In this document: one piece after another, positions 14,840-24,000 of the stretch
How the letters are laid out: the number at the start of each line of letters is the position of its first letter
How positions within the stretch are numbered: position 1 is the stretch's first letter
Assembly: GCA_902763615.1 (NCBI GenBank)
Contig: CACWSX010000021.1
Coordinates: forward strand, 1-55,734
Reading direction: 5' to 3'
From: an uncultured Prevotellaceae bacterium
Lineage (GTDB): Bacteria > Bacteroidota > Bacteroidia > Bacteroidales > Bacteroidaceae
Length of the DNA: 55,734 nucleotides
Position numbers and translations under genes: made by a program
The notes under the pieces: generated by a model
What the model saw: only the letters and a program-made list of their open reading frames with translations
Told to the model about the DNA's origin: nothing
Databases searched by the model: none

Positions 14840-15229
14840 ATGAAAAAAGTAATACTTTTTGTGTTGGCAGTCCTCACATTAGGTGCCTGTCAGGAATCCC
14901 TGGAAGACAAATGCGCCAGAGAGTGTGTCGAATTTACAAAACGGAAGTGTCCATCTGTTGTGGCACAGGATATGGTTATCGACAGTATGACATTCGAACG
15001 TACGTCGCACACCATCCAGTATTATTATAAATTATCAGGAGCCTCCGATCGTAGCGATGCCTATCAGAAGGAAGAGGCCAGAAATGCATTGAAAGATGCG
15101 CTGAAGAACACCACTCAGGTGATGGCGTATAAAGAGGAAGGCTATAACTTCCGATATATCTATTATTCTGAGAAGAATCCGCAGACAGTCTACCTTGACA
15201 TTCTTCTCACGGAAAAAGACTACAAATAA
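14840..15229 (+). CDS. Small lipoprotein of unknown function
   Basis: 129 residues, with a lipoprotein signal ending LTLGAC (MKKVILFVLAVLTLGACQES). The ATG at 14840 is chosen because the frame's upstream part crosses the promoter. The mature part has two further cysteines (CARECVEF) and a beta-rich C-terminus (TQVMAYKEEGYNFRYIYYSEKNPQTVYLDILLTEKDY). I recognise no named domain. It stands alone between the divergent lepA promoter and a bidirectional terminator shared with yebC. Confidence 0.75.
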   Translation: MKKVILFVLAVLTLGACQESLEDKCARECVEFTKRKCPSVVAQDMVIDSMTFERTSHTIQYYYKLSGASDRSDAYQKEEARNALKDALKNTTQVMAYKEEGYNFRYIYYSEKNPQTVYLDILLTEKDYK

Positions 15230-15233
15230 AAAC

Positions 15234-15266
15234 GAATGCCCCGCCAATTGGCGAGGCATTCATTTT
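15234..15266. terminator. Bidirectional terminator between the lipoprotein gene and yebC
   Basis: GAATGCC (15234-15240) with GGCATTC (15255-15261) and an inner CGCC/GGCG pair around AATT. Flanked by ATTTTAA on one side and AAATAAAAAC on the other. Confidence 0.7.
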
Positions 15267-15268
15267 AA

Positions 15269-15994
15269 TCACTCGGGCTGCATGTTTGTGTAAACCGTCT
15301 GGACATCATCGAAGTCCTCCAGTTTCTCTACCATCTTATCAATGGTCTCACGCTGCTCAGCAGTCACTTCTTTCAGGTCGTTTGGGATACGGGTAAACTC
15401 AGCGCCTGTCACCTCGAAGCCATTCTCCTCCAAGTGTTTCTGAATGGCACCGAATGAAGAAGGATCGCCATAGATGGTGATGCTGTTCTCCTCCTCATCC
15501 TCGTCGAACTCATCTTCTACACCAAAGTCAATCAGGTCGAGGATCATCTCGTCCATATCCAGATCATCCTTCTTCTTGAAGGTAAACACTGCCTTGTGGT
15601 CGAACAGGAACGACAGCGAACCCTGTGTACCCAGGTTACCATTAAACTTGTTGAATACTGAACGCACGTCACCTACCGTACGGGTGGTATTGTCGGTCAG
15701 GGTCTCCACGAAAATGGCAATGCCGTGAGGGCCATATCCCTCATAAGTCACTTCCTTGTAGTCGCTCTGATCCTTACCCATCGCATTCTTAATGGCGCGC
15801 TCAATGTTATCCTTCGGCATGTTCTCGCGCTTGGCATTGGCGATGATAGCACGCAATGTAGGATTGTTCTCTGGCTCCGGACCGCCTGCCTTCACGGCAA
15901 TGGCAATCTGCTTACCAATCTTTGTAAATGTCTTGGCCATGTGGCCCCATCGCTTCAGCTTTGTAGCTTTACGATATTCAAATGCTCTTCCCAT
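15269..15994 (-). CDS. yebC: YebC/PmpR-family protein
   Basis: 241 residues. The conserved N-terminus is readable (GRAFEYRKATKLKRWGHMAKTFTKIGKQI; KRENMPKDNIERAIKNAMGK) and the three-domain alpha/beta body follows, with an acidic stretch DEDEEENS. The family was long annotated as transcriptional regulators, and some members act as translation factors that relieve polyproline stalling. It lies 22 bp downstream of pheT on the same strand, a common Bacteroidales neighbour, so it is probably read from the pheT promoter. Confidence 0.95.
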   Translation of the reverse strand: MGRAFEYRKATKLKRWGHMAKTFTKIGKQIAIAVKAGGPEPENNPTLRAIIANAKRENMPKDNIERAIKNAMGKDQSDYKEVTYEGYGPHGIAIFVETLTDNTTRTVGDVRSVFNKFNGNLGTQGSLSFLFDHKAVFTFKKKDDLDMDEMILDLIDFGVEDEFDEDEEENSITIYGDPSSFGAIQKHLEENGFEVTGAEFTRIPNDLKEVTAEQRETIDKMVEKLEDFDDVQTVYTNMQPE

Positions 15995-16016
15995 TGGATT
16001 TCTTATTAATTATTGA

Positions 16017-18479
16017 TTATCTTAATTCTGCACTCAGTTGTTTCTTGATGTTGGCTATCAGCTTCTGCATGATAGCGTCGATCTGCTTGTCACCCATCGT
16101 CTTCTCGTCATCCTGAAGGATGAAGTTCACGGCATACGATTTCTTGCCAGCAGGCAGTTTGTCACCCTCGTAGACATCGAAGAGTTCCACTTTCTTCAGC
16201 AGTTTCTTCTCCGTCTGACGGGCAATCTGCTCAATCTGTGCAAACTCCACGTTGTCATCCACCAACAGTGCCAGGTCGCGGCTCACAGCCGGGAACTTAG
16301 GTACTTCGGTATAAAGCACCTCGTTTTTCTTAATAACCTTCATCAGGGCTGTCCAGTTCAGTTCTGCATAATAGACAGCACTATCCAGTCCGAACTGCTT
16401 CTGGAGTTTCTTTGAGATAATACCCATCTCGATAAGTTTCTTACCACCACGGTTCTCGATGGTCATACCAGCCGAGAAGATGTCGTTCTCCGACTTCTTG
16501 CGAACCAGCATACCGGGCTTTACACCAATACGACGGAGGATATTCTCCACGTAAGCACACAACTCATAATAGGTAGAATCTTCATTAGCATGCGCCCAAG
16601 AGCCCTCGACACGCTTACCAGTTACCCAAAGGGCAGCGTGATACTGCTCCTTGTAGGCCTGCATCGGATCATCGTCGTTCTGCTTGGCAGGATCAAAGGT
16701 GTAGACATTTCCGAACTCGAAGAAACGCAGGTTACCGCGCTTGCGGTTCACATTATGTTGGATGCTCTCCAAACCACCGAATAACAGTGTCTGACGCATC
16801 ACATTCAGATCGGTCGAAAGGGGATTCATAATCTTCACGCAGTTCTCTGAAGGATAGCTGTTACGACCTTCATAGTAGGCACCTTTCGTCAACGAGTTGT
16901 TCAGAATCTCATTGAAACCCTCGCCGACCAACTGCTCACTCACGAGGTTGGCCAGCTTGTGCTTCTGATCCTCATCGCCTTTGATCACGAGCGAGCCCTT
17001 CAACTGCGTAGGAATTTCCACATTATTATATCCATAGATGCGCAGGATATCTTCTACCACATCACAAGGGCGCTGCACATCTACACGATAAGCAGGTATT
17101 TCAAGTGTCAGGCCCTCAGCATTCTCATTGAGCACCTTCATCTCCAGACTCTCGCAGATGGCCTTGATGGTCTCAACGGGAATCACTTTACCTACCAGAT
17201 TGTGAACATATTCATAGTTGAGCTCGACGATAGCATTCTTCATCGGCTCGGGATAGACATCGCAGACCTCCATCGAGACTTTTCCACCAGCCAGTTCCTG
17301 ACAGAGGATAGCTGCCTGCTTCAAAGCATAGATAGTGCCATTGGGATCCACGCCACGCTCGAAGCGGAACGAGGCATCGGTACTCAGACCGTGACGACGG
17401 GCTGACTTACGGATCCATGTGGGATGGAAATAGGCACTCTCGAGCACCACGTTCTTCGTAGTTTCATACGTACCACTACCCTTTCCTCCGAATACACCTG
17501 CGATACACATCGGATCTTCAGCATTACAGATAGCCAGGTCGTGGTCAGAGAGCTTATGCTCCTCGCCGTCGAGCGTCTGGAATGGCGTTCCCTCAGGCAT
17601 CGTCTTCACCACAATCTTATGCCCTTTCACCATATCTGCATCAAACGTATGCAAGGGCTGACCATAGGCCATCATGATATAATTTGTGATGTCTACGATA
17701 TTATTGATCGGACGCAGGCCTACGGTGGTCAGCTTGTTTTTCAGCCAGTCTGGACTCTCCTTCACCTCGCAGCCTGTCACACTCACACAGGCATAGCGCT
17801 TACAGGCATCCTGGTTCTCGATGGTCACTTCGATAGGCAAATCATGATTATCCACTTTAAAGGCAGAGCAGTCAGGACGATGCATTTTGGTCTCATAGCC
17901 ATTACTCTTCAGCCAGGCATACAGGTCACGGGCCACGCCCCAGTGCGACAAGCCGTCAGCACGGTTGGCAGTAATATCAACCTCGATGAGCCAATCGCTC
18001 TCCAGATGATAATATTCAGCAGCAGGCATGCCTACAACAGCATCGTCTGGCAGTACGATGATACCGTCGTGAGAGCTACCCACGCCAATTTCATCCTCCG
18101 CACAGATCATACCATTTGACTCCACACCGCGCAGCTTCGACTTCTTGATCACGAACTCTTGATCACCGTCGTAGAGCACACAACCGAGGTCGGCCACGAT
18201 CACCTTCTGACCAGCTGCCACATTGGGCGCACCACACACAATCTGCGAAGGCTCGCCCTTGCCTAAGTCTACCGTTGTCACATGCAGATGATCGCTATTC
18301 GGATGGGCCTCACAAGTGAGCACTTTGCCAACGTAAAGGCCCTTCAGACCACCTTTGATACTCTGTACTTCTTCCAATGCGTCGACCTCAAGACCTGTCG
18401 ATGTCAGGGCGTCACACACCTGCTGGGCCGTCAGGTCAAAATCAACGTATTCCTTCAACCATTTGTAGGAAATATTCAT
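16017..18479 (-). CDS. pheT: Phenylalanyl-tRNA synthetase beta subunit
   Basis: 820 residues, full length. Domains in order: N-terminal MNISYKWLKEYVDFD; EMAP/tRNA-binding OB fold (VGKVLTCEAHPNSDHLHVTTVDLG, about 45-155); B3/B4 editing region; B5 (about 400-475); catalytic-like core (NPLSTDLNVMRQTLLFGGLE); and the C-terminal anticodon-binding FDX-ACB domain (FPAVSRDLALLVDDNVEF). It charges tRNA-Phe together with PheS. The alpha subunit gene pheS is not adjacent; the upstream region has its own consensus promoter, so the two subunits are encoded apart in this genome. Confidence 0.97.
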   Translation of the reverse strand: MNISYKWLKEYVDFDLTAQQVCDALTSTGLEVDALEEVQSIKGGLKGLYVGKVLTCEAHPNSDHLHVTTVDLGKGEPSQIVCGAPNVAAGQKVIVADLGCVLYDGDQEFVIKKSKLRGVESNGMICAEDEIGVGSSHDGIIVLPDDAVVGMPAAEYYHLESDWLIEVDITANRADGLSHWGVARDLYAWLKSNGYETKMHRPDCSAFKVDNHDLPIEVTIENQDACKRYACVSVTGCEVKESPDWLKNKLTTVGLRPINNIVDITNYIMMAYGQPLHTFDADMVKGHKIVVKTMPEGTPFQTLDGEEHKLSDHDLAICNAEDPMCIAGVFGGKGSGTYETTKNVVLESAYFHPTWIRKSARRHGLSTDASFRFERGVDPNGTIYALKQAAILCQELAGGKVSMEVCDVYPEPMKNAIVELNYEYVHNLVGKVIPVETIKAICESLEMKVLNENAEGLTLEIPAYRVDVQRPCDVVEDILRIYGYNNVEIPTQLKGSLVIKGDEDQKHKLANLVSEQLVGEGFNEILNNSLTKGAYYEGRNSYPSENCVKIMNPLSTDLNVMRQTLLFGGLESIQHNVNRKRGNLRFFEFGNVYTFDPAKQNDDDPMQAYKEQYHAALWVTGKRVEGSWAHANEDSTYYELCAYVENILRRIGVKPGMLVRKKSENDIFSAGMTIENRGGKKLIEMGIISKKLQKQFGLDSAVYYAELNWTALMKVIKKNEVLYTEVPKFPAVSRDLALLVDDNVEFAQIEQIARQTEKKLLKKVELFDVYEGDKLPAGKKSYAVNFILQDDEKTMGDKQIDAIMQKLIANIKKQLSAELR

Positions 18480-18523
18480 TATACCGATTCTTTAGTAATT
18501 ACTAACTGTGAAATTTCAGCGTG

Positions 18524-18555
18524 CAAAGGTACTAAAAAATCGGTATATAGACAAA
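18524..18555 (-). promoter_or_regulatory. Consensus promoter of pheT
   Basis: On the minus strand TTTG (18555-18552), 20 nt, TACCTTTG (18531-18524), then CACG. The leader is about 38 nt, with no obvious Phe-codon leader peptide or T-box. Confidence 0.75.
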
Positions 18556-18570
18556 TTTTTCCAAAGAAAA

Positions 18571-19191
18571 CTATTCGATGCACTTCATAATGAAGTCTAC
18601 AGCCCCATTCACACCGAATTTCCGCACGTCGATGGAGATGTCATAGTTGCGTGCATCCGTCCAGTCCTTGCCTGTAAACGTCTTTGTATAGAGTTCACGA
18701 CTGTAATCATTATCCACCACCATTGCAGCGGCATCTGCAAGACTCAAGTCGTACTTCTCCGCAATGCGCCGTTTACGACAATCTTCCGAAGAATGGATAA
18801 AAATCTTCAAAGCATTGGGATGATCAGCGAAGATGTGGAAGCCACAGCGGCCGATGAGCACACACGACTCCTCTTCAGCGATTGAGCGAATGGCTGCTGC
18901 CTGCGCCTCAAAGAGCTCATGCGAGGTACGGTCGTGTTCAAGACCATTATACTCCGTCTTGCTCATATAAGTTCTGTAGAAACTGGTAAAGTCGTCACGC
19001 CATAATGGATTGCGTGCCTCAAGTTTCTCCATGGCCTCCTCCACGACATGCATACGCTTCGCCACTTCATTCAACACTTGTTTGTCAATCAGTTTTACAT
19101 CAAGCCTTCGGGCCAGCTCTGCACCAATCTCATGGCCGCCCGTTCCAAACATTCGGCTGATGGTAATGATAAATTGTTCCTGCCTGTTCAT
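18571..19191 (-). CDS. Cytidylate kinase-like protein
   Basis: 206 residues of the cytidylate-kinase-like family. The glycine-rich loop is SRMFGTGGHEIGAELARRL rather than a canonical Walker A GxxxxGK(S/T), typical of this branch. A central VLIGRCGFHIF and the C-terminal RNYDISIDVRKFG fit a nucleoside-monophosphate-kinase fold with the LID-like RKRRIAEKY. True Cmk enzymes differ, so the substrate is uncertain. It is transcribed alone from a consensus promoter at 19229-19260. Confidence 0.75.
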   Translation of the reverse strand: MNRQEQFIITISRMFGTGGHEIGAELARRLDVKLIDKQVLNEVAKRMHVVEEAMEKLEARNPLWRDDFTSFYRTYMSKTEYNGLEHDRTSHELFEAQAAAIRSIAEEESCVLIGRCGFHIFADHPNALKIFIHSSEDCRKRRIAEKYDLSLADAAAMVVDNDYSRELYTKTFTGKDWTDARNYDISIDVRKFGVNGAVDFIMKCIE

Positions 19192-19228
19192 AGTGCCATA
19201 TCATTTTAGTTAGTATATATTTATGGCA

Positions 19229-19260
19229 CAAAGATAAGAATAAAAAATGGAATCACCAAA
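19229..19260 (-). promoter_or_regulatory. Consensus promoter of the cytidylate kinase-like gene
   Basis: Minus strand TTTG (19260-19257), 20 nt, TATCTTTG (19236-19229). It lies just downstream of the preceding FAD-protein stop. Confidence 0.7.
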
Positions 19261-19266
19261 TTTTTT

Positions 19267-20835
19267 TTAATATTTTTGCTGAAGGTAAGCTGCACACATC
19301 TCCGCACACCGTTCCCCATCGACACCTGCCGACACGATACCGCCAGCATAACCAGCTCCCTCGCCACAGGGAAACAAGCCCTGTACACGCACATGCTGGA
19401 GGGTTTCATGATTCCTGATGATACGCACAGGACTGCTCGTACGTGTCTCAACGGCAATAAGCGCCGCCTCATTGGTCAGGAATCCATGGGCATTCCGTCC
19501 GAAGATCTTAAAGCCCTCTTGCAGGCGTTTGGTAATCATCTTGGGCATCCAGAAGTGCAAAGGACTCGAAATCAACCCTGGGGCATACGACGATTTGGGA
19601 AGGTCATAACTCAGCTTACCATTCACAAAATCCGCCATTCGCTGAGCCGGAGCCGTCTGCTGCATATTTCCCTGCTGCCAGCACATTCGCTCCAGCTCCT
19701 CTTGAAAATGCATCACATTCAGTATATCGTCACGATTGCAAGACTTGTCAGTGTACACATCCTCTGGCCTAATCTCCACGACCATCCCTGAATTACTCCA
19801 CTGCGTACCGCGACTTGCCGGGCTCATCCCGTTCACCACAATCTGTTGTTTGTCCGTTGCTGCAGGAATCACAAATCCACCAGGACACATACAGAATGAG
19901 TACACGCCACGCCCCTCCACCTGTGCCACCATCGCATACTCCGCAGCGGGCAGATACTTCCCCCTGCCCTGCTTATTATGATACTGTATCTGATCAATCA
20001 ATTGCGACGGATGCTCCAAGCGAACGCCCACGGCAATCCCTTTCGCTTCCATTTCAACCTTTGCTTCAGCCAAATATCTATAAACATCTCTTGCTGAGTG
20101 TCCTGTAGCCAATATAACGGGGCCTTCATATTCCTTGTCAGCCACACAACCCACTACCTGATCACCCCTCAGGATCAACTGCGTCATCTTCGTCTGGAAG
20201 TGCACTTCACCCCCACACCCGATGATGGTATTGCGCATCGCCTCAATCACCTTCGGGAGTCTGTCGGTTCCGATATGCGGATGGGCATCGGCAAGGATGG
20301 CCGTTGATGCCCCGTGCTGACAAAACACATTCAGAATCTTTTCCGTATTACCACGTTTCTTCGAGCGGGTATAGAGTTTTCCATCCGAATAGGCACCAGC
20401 CCCACCCTCTCCAAAACAGTAGTTACTCTCTGGATCCACCTTCTGTGTCTTGGTAATGTTAGCCAAGTCCTTCTTCCGGTCGTGTACGTTCTTACCCCGC
20501 TCCAGAACGATGGGTCGCAACCCGAGTTCTATCAGCCGCAGGGCGGCAAAGAGTCCACCAGGACCCGCTCCTACCACAATCACCTGCGGCTTGCCATCCA
20601 CGTTCGGATAGTCCGTACGTAAATATTCATCGTCGTGCGGCTGCTCGTTTACATACACCCGCACTTTCAGATTCACAAATATCTGCCGCTGCCGAGCATC
20701 GATGCTGCGTTTCAAGATGCGTAACCCACAAATGGTCCTAACGTCGAAACCATACTCATCTGCCAGCCAGACCTTCAATCTGTCTTCCTGCGCCGCCACC
20801 TCTGGCACCACACGTATCTGATATTCATTCGTCAT
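19267..20835 (-). CDS. FAD-dependent dehydrogenase of the COG2509 type
   Basis: 522 residues. An N-terminal segment of about 85 residues precedes the Rossmann FAD motif VVGAGPGGLFAALRLIELG and ERGKNVHDRKKD; then NYCFGEGGAGAYSDGKLYTR, ATGHSARDVY and the C-terminal FAD-closing motif FPCGEGAGYAGGIVSAGVDG. This is the conserved bacterial FAD-dependent dehydrogenase family of unknown substrate, often loosely annotated as NAD(P)/FAD oxidoreductase. It stands alone; a TAATTTTG -7 box lies at 20846-20853 on the minus strand, with only CTTG at -33. Confidence 0.85.
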   Translation of the reverse strand: MTNEYQIRVVPEVAAQEDRLKVWLADEYGFDVRTICGLRILKRSIDARQRQIFVNLKVRVYVNEQPHDDEYLRTDYPNVDGKPQVIVVGAGPGGLFAALRLIELGLRPIVLERGKNVHDRKKDLANITKTQKVDPESNYCFGEGGAGAYSDGKLYTRSKKRGNTEKILNVFCQHGASTAILADAHPHIGTDRLPKVIEAMRNTIIGCGGEVHFQTKMTQLILRGDQVVGCVADKEYEGPVILATGHSARDVYRYLAEAKVEMEAKGIAVGVRLEHPSQLIDQIQYHNKQGRGKYLPAAEYAMVAQVEGRGVYSFCMCPGGFVIPAATDKQQIVVNGMSPASRGTQWSNSGMVVEIRPEDVYTDKSCNRDDILNVMHFQEELERMCWQQGNMQQTAPAQRMADFVNGKLSYDLPKSSYAPGLISSPLHFWMPKMITKRLQEGFKIFGRNAHGFLTNEAALIAVETRTSSPVRIIRNHETLQHVRVQGLFPCGEGAGYAGGIVSAGVDGERCAEMCAAYLQQKY

Positions 20836-20979
20836 ATTTCGGTTGCAAAATTAATAATTTATAACTGAATTTGCAAGAAAAAGAGGCACAAATCCGAAAT
20901 AATAAGCTCCATATTTTGACGATAAGTGAGACGACCCTCTATCAGACAGTTGTCTATGCCAGGAAATCTGAATGAATTA

Positions 20980-22698
20980 TCAAATAGCTCTTAAAAATTT
21001 TACAACCGCATCGCGATCGGCCTTTGGTAGTTTATAGAATTTCAGCGTAGCAGCATAACCATCGCTCTTCTTCGAATAGCCGTGCCAAAGGATAGCCTCA
21101 ATCTCATTGCGAGCACGACAGTCGTGCAGACGGTCTTCGGCGCCTGTGTTAATAAGCGAGAGTCCACGTCCCCAAAGTGGTGTGGTACGGCACCACGAAC
21201 CGTGAATACCGTTCTTCATATACAGACGGTGCTGGATCATGTCGGTATAAGGCCAGATGGTCTGGTTCTTATATTGAGGCAGCTGACGACCCTGCGAGGT
21301 GATGATCTTCGGACTCCAGTAATCATCGCTAGTGGTCTTCCACGACGGACGATGACAGGCTGCACAGCCAATCTCTTTGAACACCTGCTTACCACGCTGC
21401 ACTTCAGGATCCTGAAGGTTGCGGGCACGGGGGATTGCCAGTCCACGATGCCACACCTGAAAGGCCCAGAAGTTCTCGTCGGACATCTCGGGTTCGAAGT
21501 TGTGCCACTGGTTGTCGAACTGGTTGGTTGTGGGCAGCAGTAGGTTGTAGACCGCCTCGCTGACACCCTCTTCTGTACCATCAGCATAGTAAGGCGACTT
21601 TGGATCAGCTTTGATGGCAGCAATCACTTTCGAGTTCTCCGACATGGCCTTCGCCCAAGCAGCCGTCGTATAGAGTTTCGGACGGTCAGAGCGTGAGACG
21701 TTGGTGATATTCCAGATAGCATTGGCACCAGCGCCGTCCTGCAGCGAACCACGCGTCATGGCATAGGTAAACTTCTTCAGGCGATTCACCTGCTCTACCC
21801 CACTCGACGCATTGACATACCAGGCGGAGGCGGCGAAATCGTTGGCCTCCTTATCCCAGAAGGCGGGATTCAGTTCTACAAAACGGGCCTCGCGCTGATA
21901 CTGTGCCTTGATGCTGTCATCGGGGATGGCATCGAGCAGACCAGTGCCAATGATGCCGATGGTGCTCTCCAGACGGAAGGCCACAGCGCCATTACCAGTC
22001 TCCCAAGGCGTAGGACTAGTGTTGAAGGCCTCGCGGTCGATACTCAGTTCAGGGTAAATCAACTCATAACGCTCGCCATCGGGAAATTGCGTGGCAGAGA
22101 TCTCGCTATCGTCGGCCATCGCCAGCAAAGGCAACCACTTAAGATGGATGCCCCGCTCGTCGATAGGTGGCAGGAAGGGACTGACGGCACGCGTTTGCGG
22201 CATGCCCGTAACCTCAGAGACGTAAGGGCCATCGTCGCTGTTCACGCCATCAGCAGGATGATAGACAACCAGCAGATAGCCATTACCCCACTCAGCCGTA
22301 TACTGTGTGACACGCTTGCCGTGACCATAACCAGGATGGCAATCGAGACACGATTTACGGACATAGGCAGGCCCCAAACCACTGAAGGGCGCCTGAAACT
22401 CGGTGACGTTACGCTCGAAGAACTGTTCACCGCGGTTGAAGGCCTCGGTGAGTCCCATCTGAGTGACAGCAGGTGTTTCATCCTCGTAACAACCTTGGGT
22501 AACGTTCATTGTGGTGCCCATCTCACCGCCTGCATACCATTCTTCGGCAGTAAAGTTGCCAACGGCCTTACCCATATGTCTTGCTTCTGACCACTCTTCA
22601 TCGCTCATTTCGGTGCTGTCGTCACTACACGAAGTCATGGCAGGCCCCATTAGAAGGGCTGCCATGACCAAGAAATGATAATTCTTGTTCTTAATCAT
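20980..22698 (-). CDS. Di-heme oxidoreductase (DHOR family) lipoprotein
   Basis: 572 residues, lipoprotein signal ending AMTSC (residue 24). Two c-type heme motifs are present: CLDCH at residues 117-121 and CAACH at about residue 450, matching the putative di-heme oxidoreductase/thiol-oxidoreductase family. Distal features such as LPPIDERGIHLKWLPLLAMADD fit the same family. The protein would be exported and heme-loaded in the periplasm. It is the last gene of a leftward run after imelysin (10-bp gap) and a porin-like gene. Imelysin next to DHOR is a known pairing in iron-related clusters of other phyla. The reaction is unproven. Confidence 0.85.
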   Translation of the reverse strand: MIKNKNYHFLVMAALLMGPAMTSCSDDSTEMSDEEWSEARHMGKAVGNFTAEEWYAGGEMGTTMNVTQGCYEDETPAVTQMGLTEAFNRGEQFFERNVTEFQAPFSGLGPAYVRKSCLDCHPGYGHGKRVTQYTAEWGNGYLLVVYHPADGVNSDDGPYVSEVTGMPQTRAVSPFLPPIDERGIHLKWLPLLAMADDSEISATQFPDGERYELIYPELSIDREAFNTSPTPWETGNGAVAFRLESTIGIIGTGLLDAIPDDSIKAQYQREARFVELNPAFWDKEANDFAASAWYVNASSGVEQVNRLKKFTYAMTRGSLQDGAGANAIWNITNVSRSDRPKLYTTAAWAKAMSENSKVIAAIKADPKSPYYADGTEEGVSEAVYNLLLPTTNQFDNQWHNFEPEMSDENFWAFQVWHRGLAIPRARNLQDPEVQRGKQVFKEIGCAACHRPSWKTTSDDYWSPKIITSQGRQLPQYKNQTIWPYTDMIQHRLYMKNGIHGSWCRTTPLWGRGLSLINTGAEDRLHDCRARNEIEAILWHGYSKKSDGYAATLKFYKLPKADRDAVVKFLRAI

Positions 22699-22708
22699 AT
22701 TGTTTTAT

Positions 22709-23944
22709 TTAATTTGCTGCAATCCATGAAGCGACTTCATTAATTTTGTCGTCGAGGGCATTGATAGCATCCATCGCTGCCTTGGCATTGGTGCTATGAG
22801 AATCAACCACAAAGGGTGTGCCAGCCTTGGCGGTGCTTAAAGCGGCGAGAGCTGCATCGAGTTTCGCTTTCAGATCATCGGCCATCGCAGCGTTGTATTT
22901 CTGCAGGTAGGCCATAATGCTGTTGGTATTAGCTGTCGCACCCTGATGGCCATAGAGACTATACTGAATACTGCTGATGTTATCGAAGAAATCAAAGTAA
23001 GAGCGCTGGCTGTAGGGCGACTCGATATAATCGGGATCGGTGCCCAAGTAAGCCTGTCCGATCTTCTGTCCAGCCACCTCGGCGCAGATATTGCTGCAAC
23101 CAGCCACGAGTATGGTCGACATTACGCCGCGCCAAGTAGACATCGTGCTACCGGCCTTGGTGGCATTGAGCAGGTTCTCACCATATGAGGATTCGCCACC
23201 GGCAACGGTCGTTGGGAACTCACACTCCTCGACACGCTCCTGATGAGCCTTGGGGGCCTTGTCGCCGAGCCAGCTGACTTCCAACTGGAAACACTTGTCG
23301 CGCAAGTCACCGGCCACAGCTGCAGCGAAGACCAGTTCCTGTTCGCCCGTAATGTTACGACCTTCGAACGCCTCATCATCCTCGACACCTTGCAAGGCTG
23401 CCAAACTACGGTTCTTGCCATCGCGGAAAATAATGAACTCAATTCCATGGAAGCCCAGTTGCTGTTCACCCACAAGGGCACGGGCATTGTCGATGCCACC
23501 ATCGTCGAGGTCGTCGAGATCCTCTATAATCTCTGCACTGCTCAGAGCCTTTGCCAGGGCTGTACGGTCGAGGGGCCAGGTATCAATGTGGGGGTCGATG
23601 CCGAAGTCAGTAGCAGCACCATAGAGGAACGACTCACTCTGTTCCCAAGCCGACCTGGCGGCAATGAAGGTATTGCAGAGTTTATCTATATCGCCCTGTG
23701 TAAGTGTGCCAGTGCGGAACTTGCTCTTGGCTTCTACCAACTGGTCGAAGAGCGTTGAGGTCTGCGAAGCCAGCGACTGGTAGATGGGGAAAATCACGTT
23801 ATTGACATACTGGCTGGTGATGGCCTGCATGGCCTGTTCCTTCTCAGAGACGTTGTTGTCACTGTTGTTGTCGTCGTCACTGCTGCAGGCAGTGAAAGCC
23901 AGTCCCATCATGAGGACTGCCATTGAATAAATAATCTTTTTCAT
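22709..23944 (-). CDS. Imelysin (M75-like) family lipoprotein
   Basis: 411 residues, lipoprotein signal ending LAFTACSSDDD. The imelysin motifs are visible: DPHIDTWPLD and the GxHxxE-type LGFHGIEFIIF. Two four-helix-bundle-like halves are expected. Imelysins are linked to iron or heme uptake; the peptidase activity once claimed is doubtful. It lies 10 bp upstream of the di-heme oxidoreductase and 56 bp downstream of the porin-like gene, a probable three-gene operon. The gap before it is filled with a degenerate repeat (about 23954-23991). Confidence 0.88.
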   Translation of the reverse strand: MKKIIYSMAVLMMGLAFTACSSDDDNNSDNNVSEKEQAMQAITSQYVNNVIFPIYQSLASQTSTLFDQLVEAKSKFRTGTLTQGDIDKLCNTFIAARSAWEQSESFLYGAATDFGIDPHIDTWPLDRTALAKALSSAEIIEDLDDLDDGGIDNARALVGEQQLGFHGIEFIIFRDGKNRSLAALQGVEDDEAFEGRNITGEQELVFAAAVAGDLRDKCFQLEVSWLGDKAPKAHQERVEECEFPTTVAGGESSYGENLLNATKAGSTMSTWRGVMSTILVAGCSNICAEVAGQKIGQAYLGTDPDYIESPYSQRSYFDFFDNISSIQYSLYGHQGATANTNSIMAYLQKYNAAMADDLKAKLDAALAALSTAKAGTPFVVDSHSTNAKAAMDAINALDDKINEVASWIAAN

Positions 23945-23953
23945 TGTAACTAA

Positions 23954-23991
23954 TTATTAACTATTCTTTGTTCATTATTCACTAATCACTA
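23954..23991 (-). repeat. Degenerate repeat phrase upstream of imelysin
   Basis: On the minus strand it reads as alternations of GTGAATAATGAA and AGAATAGTTAATAATT, resembling the GTGAATAGTGAAAA phrase found at 49661-49697 and 51186-51220. Weak similarity. Confidence 0.35.
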
Positions 23992-24000
23992 GCGCAGCGC

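Noticed and set aside
16959-18119. Plus-strand frames of 148 and 231 codons opposite pheT
   Set aside because: Shadow frames rich in His/Ile from the complementary codons; pheT is full length and conserved.
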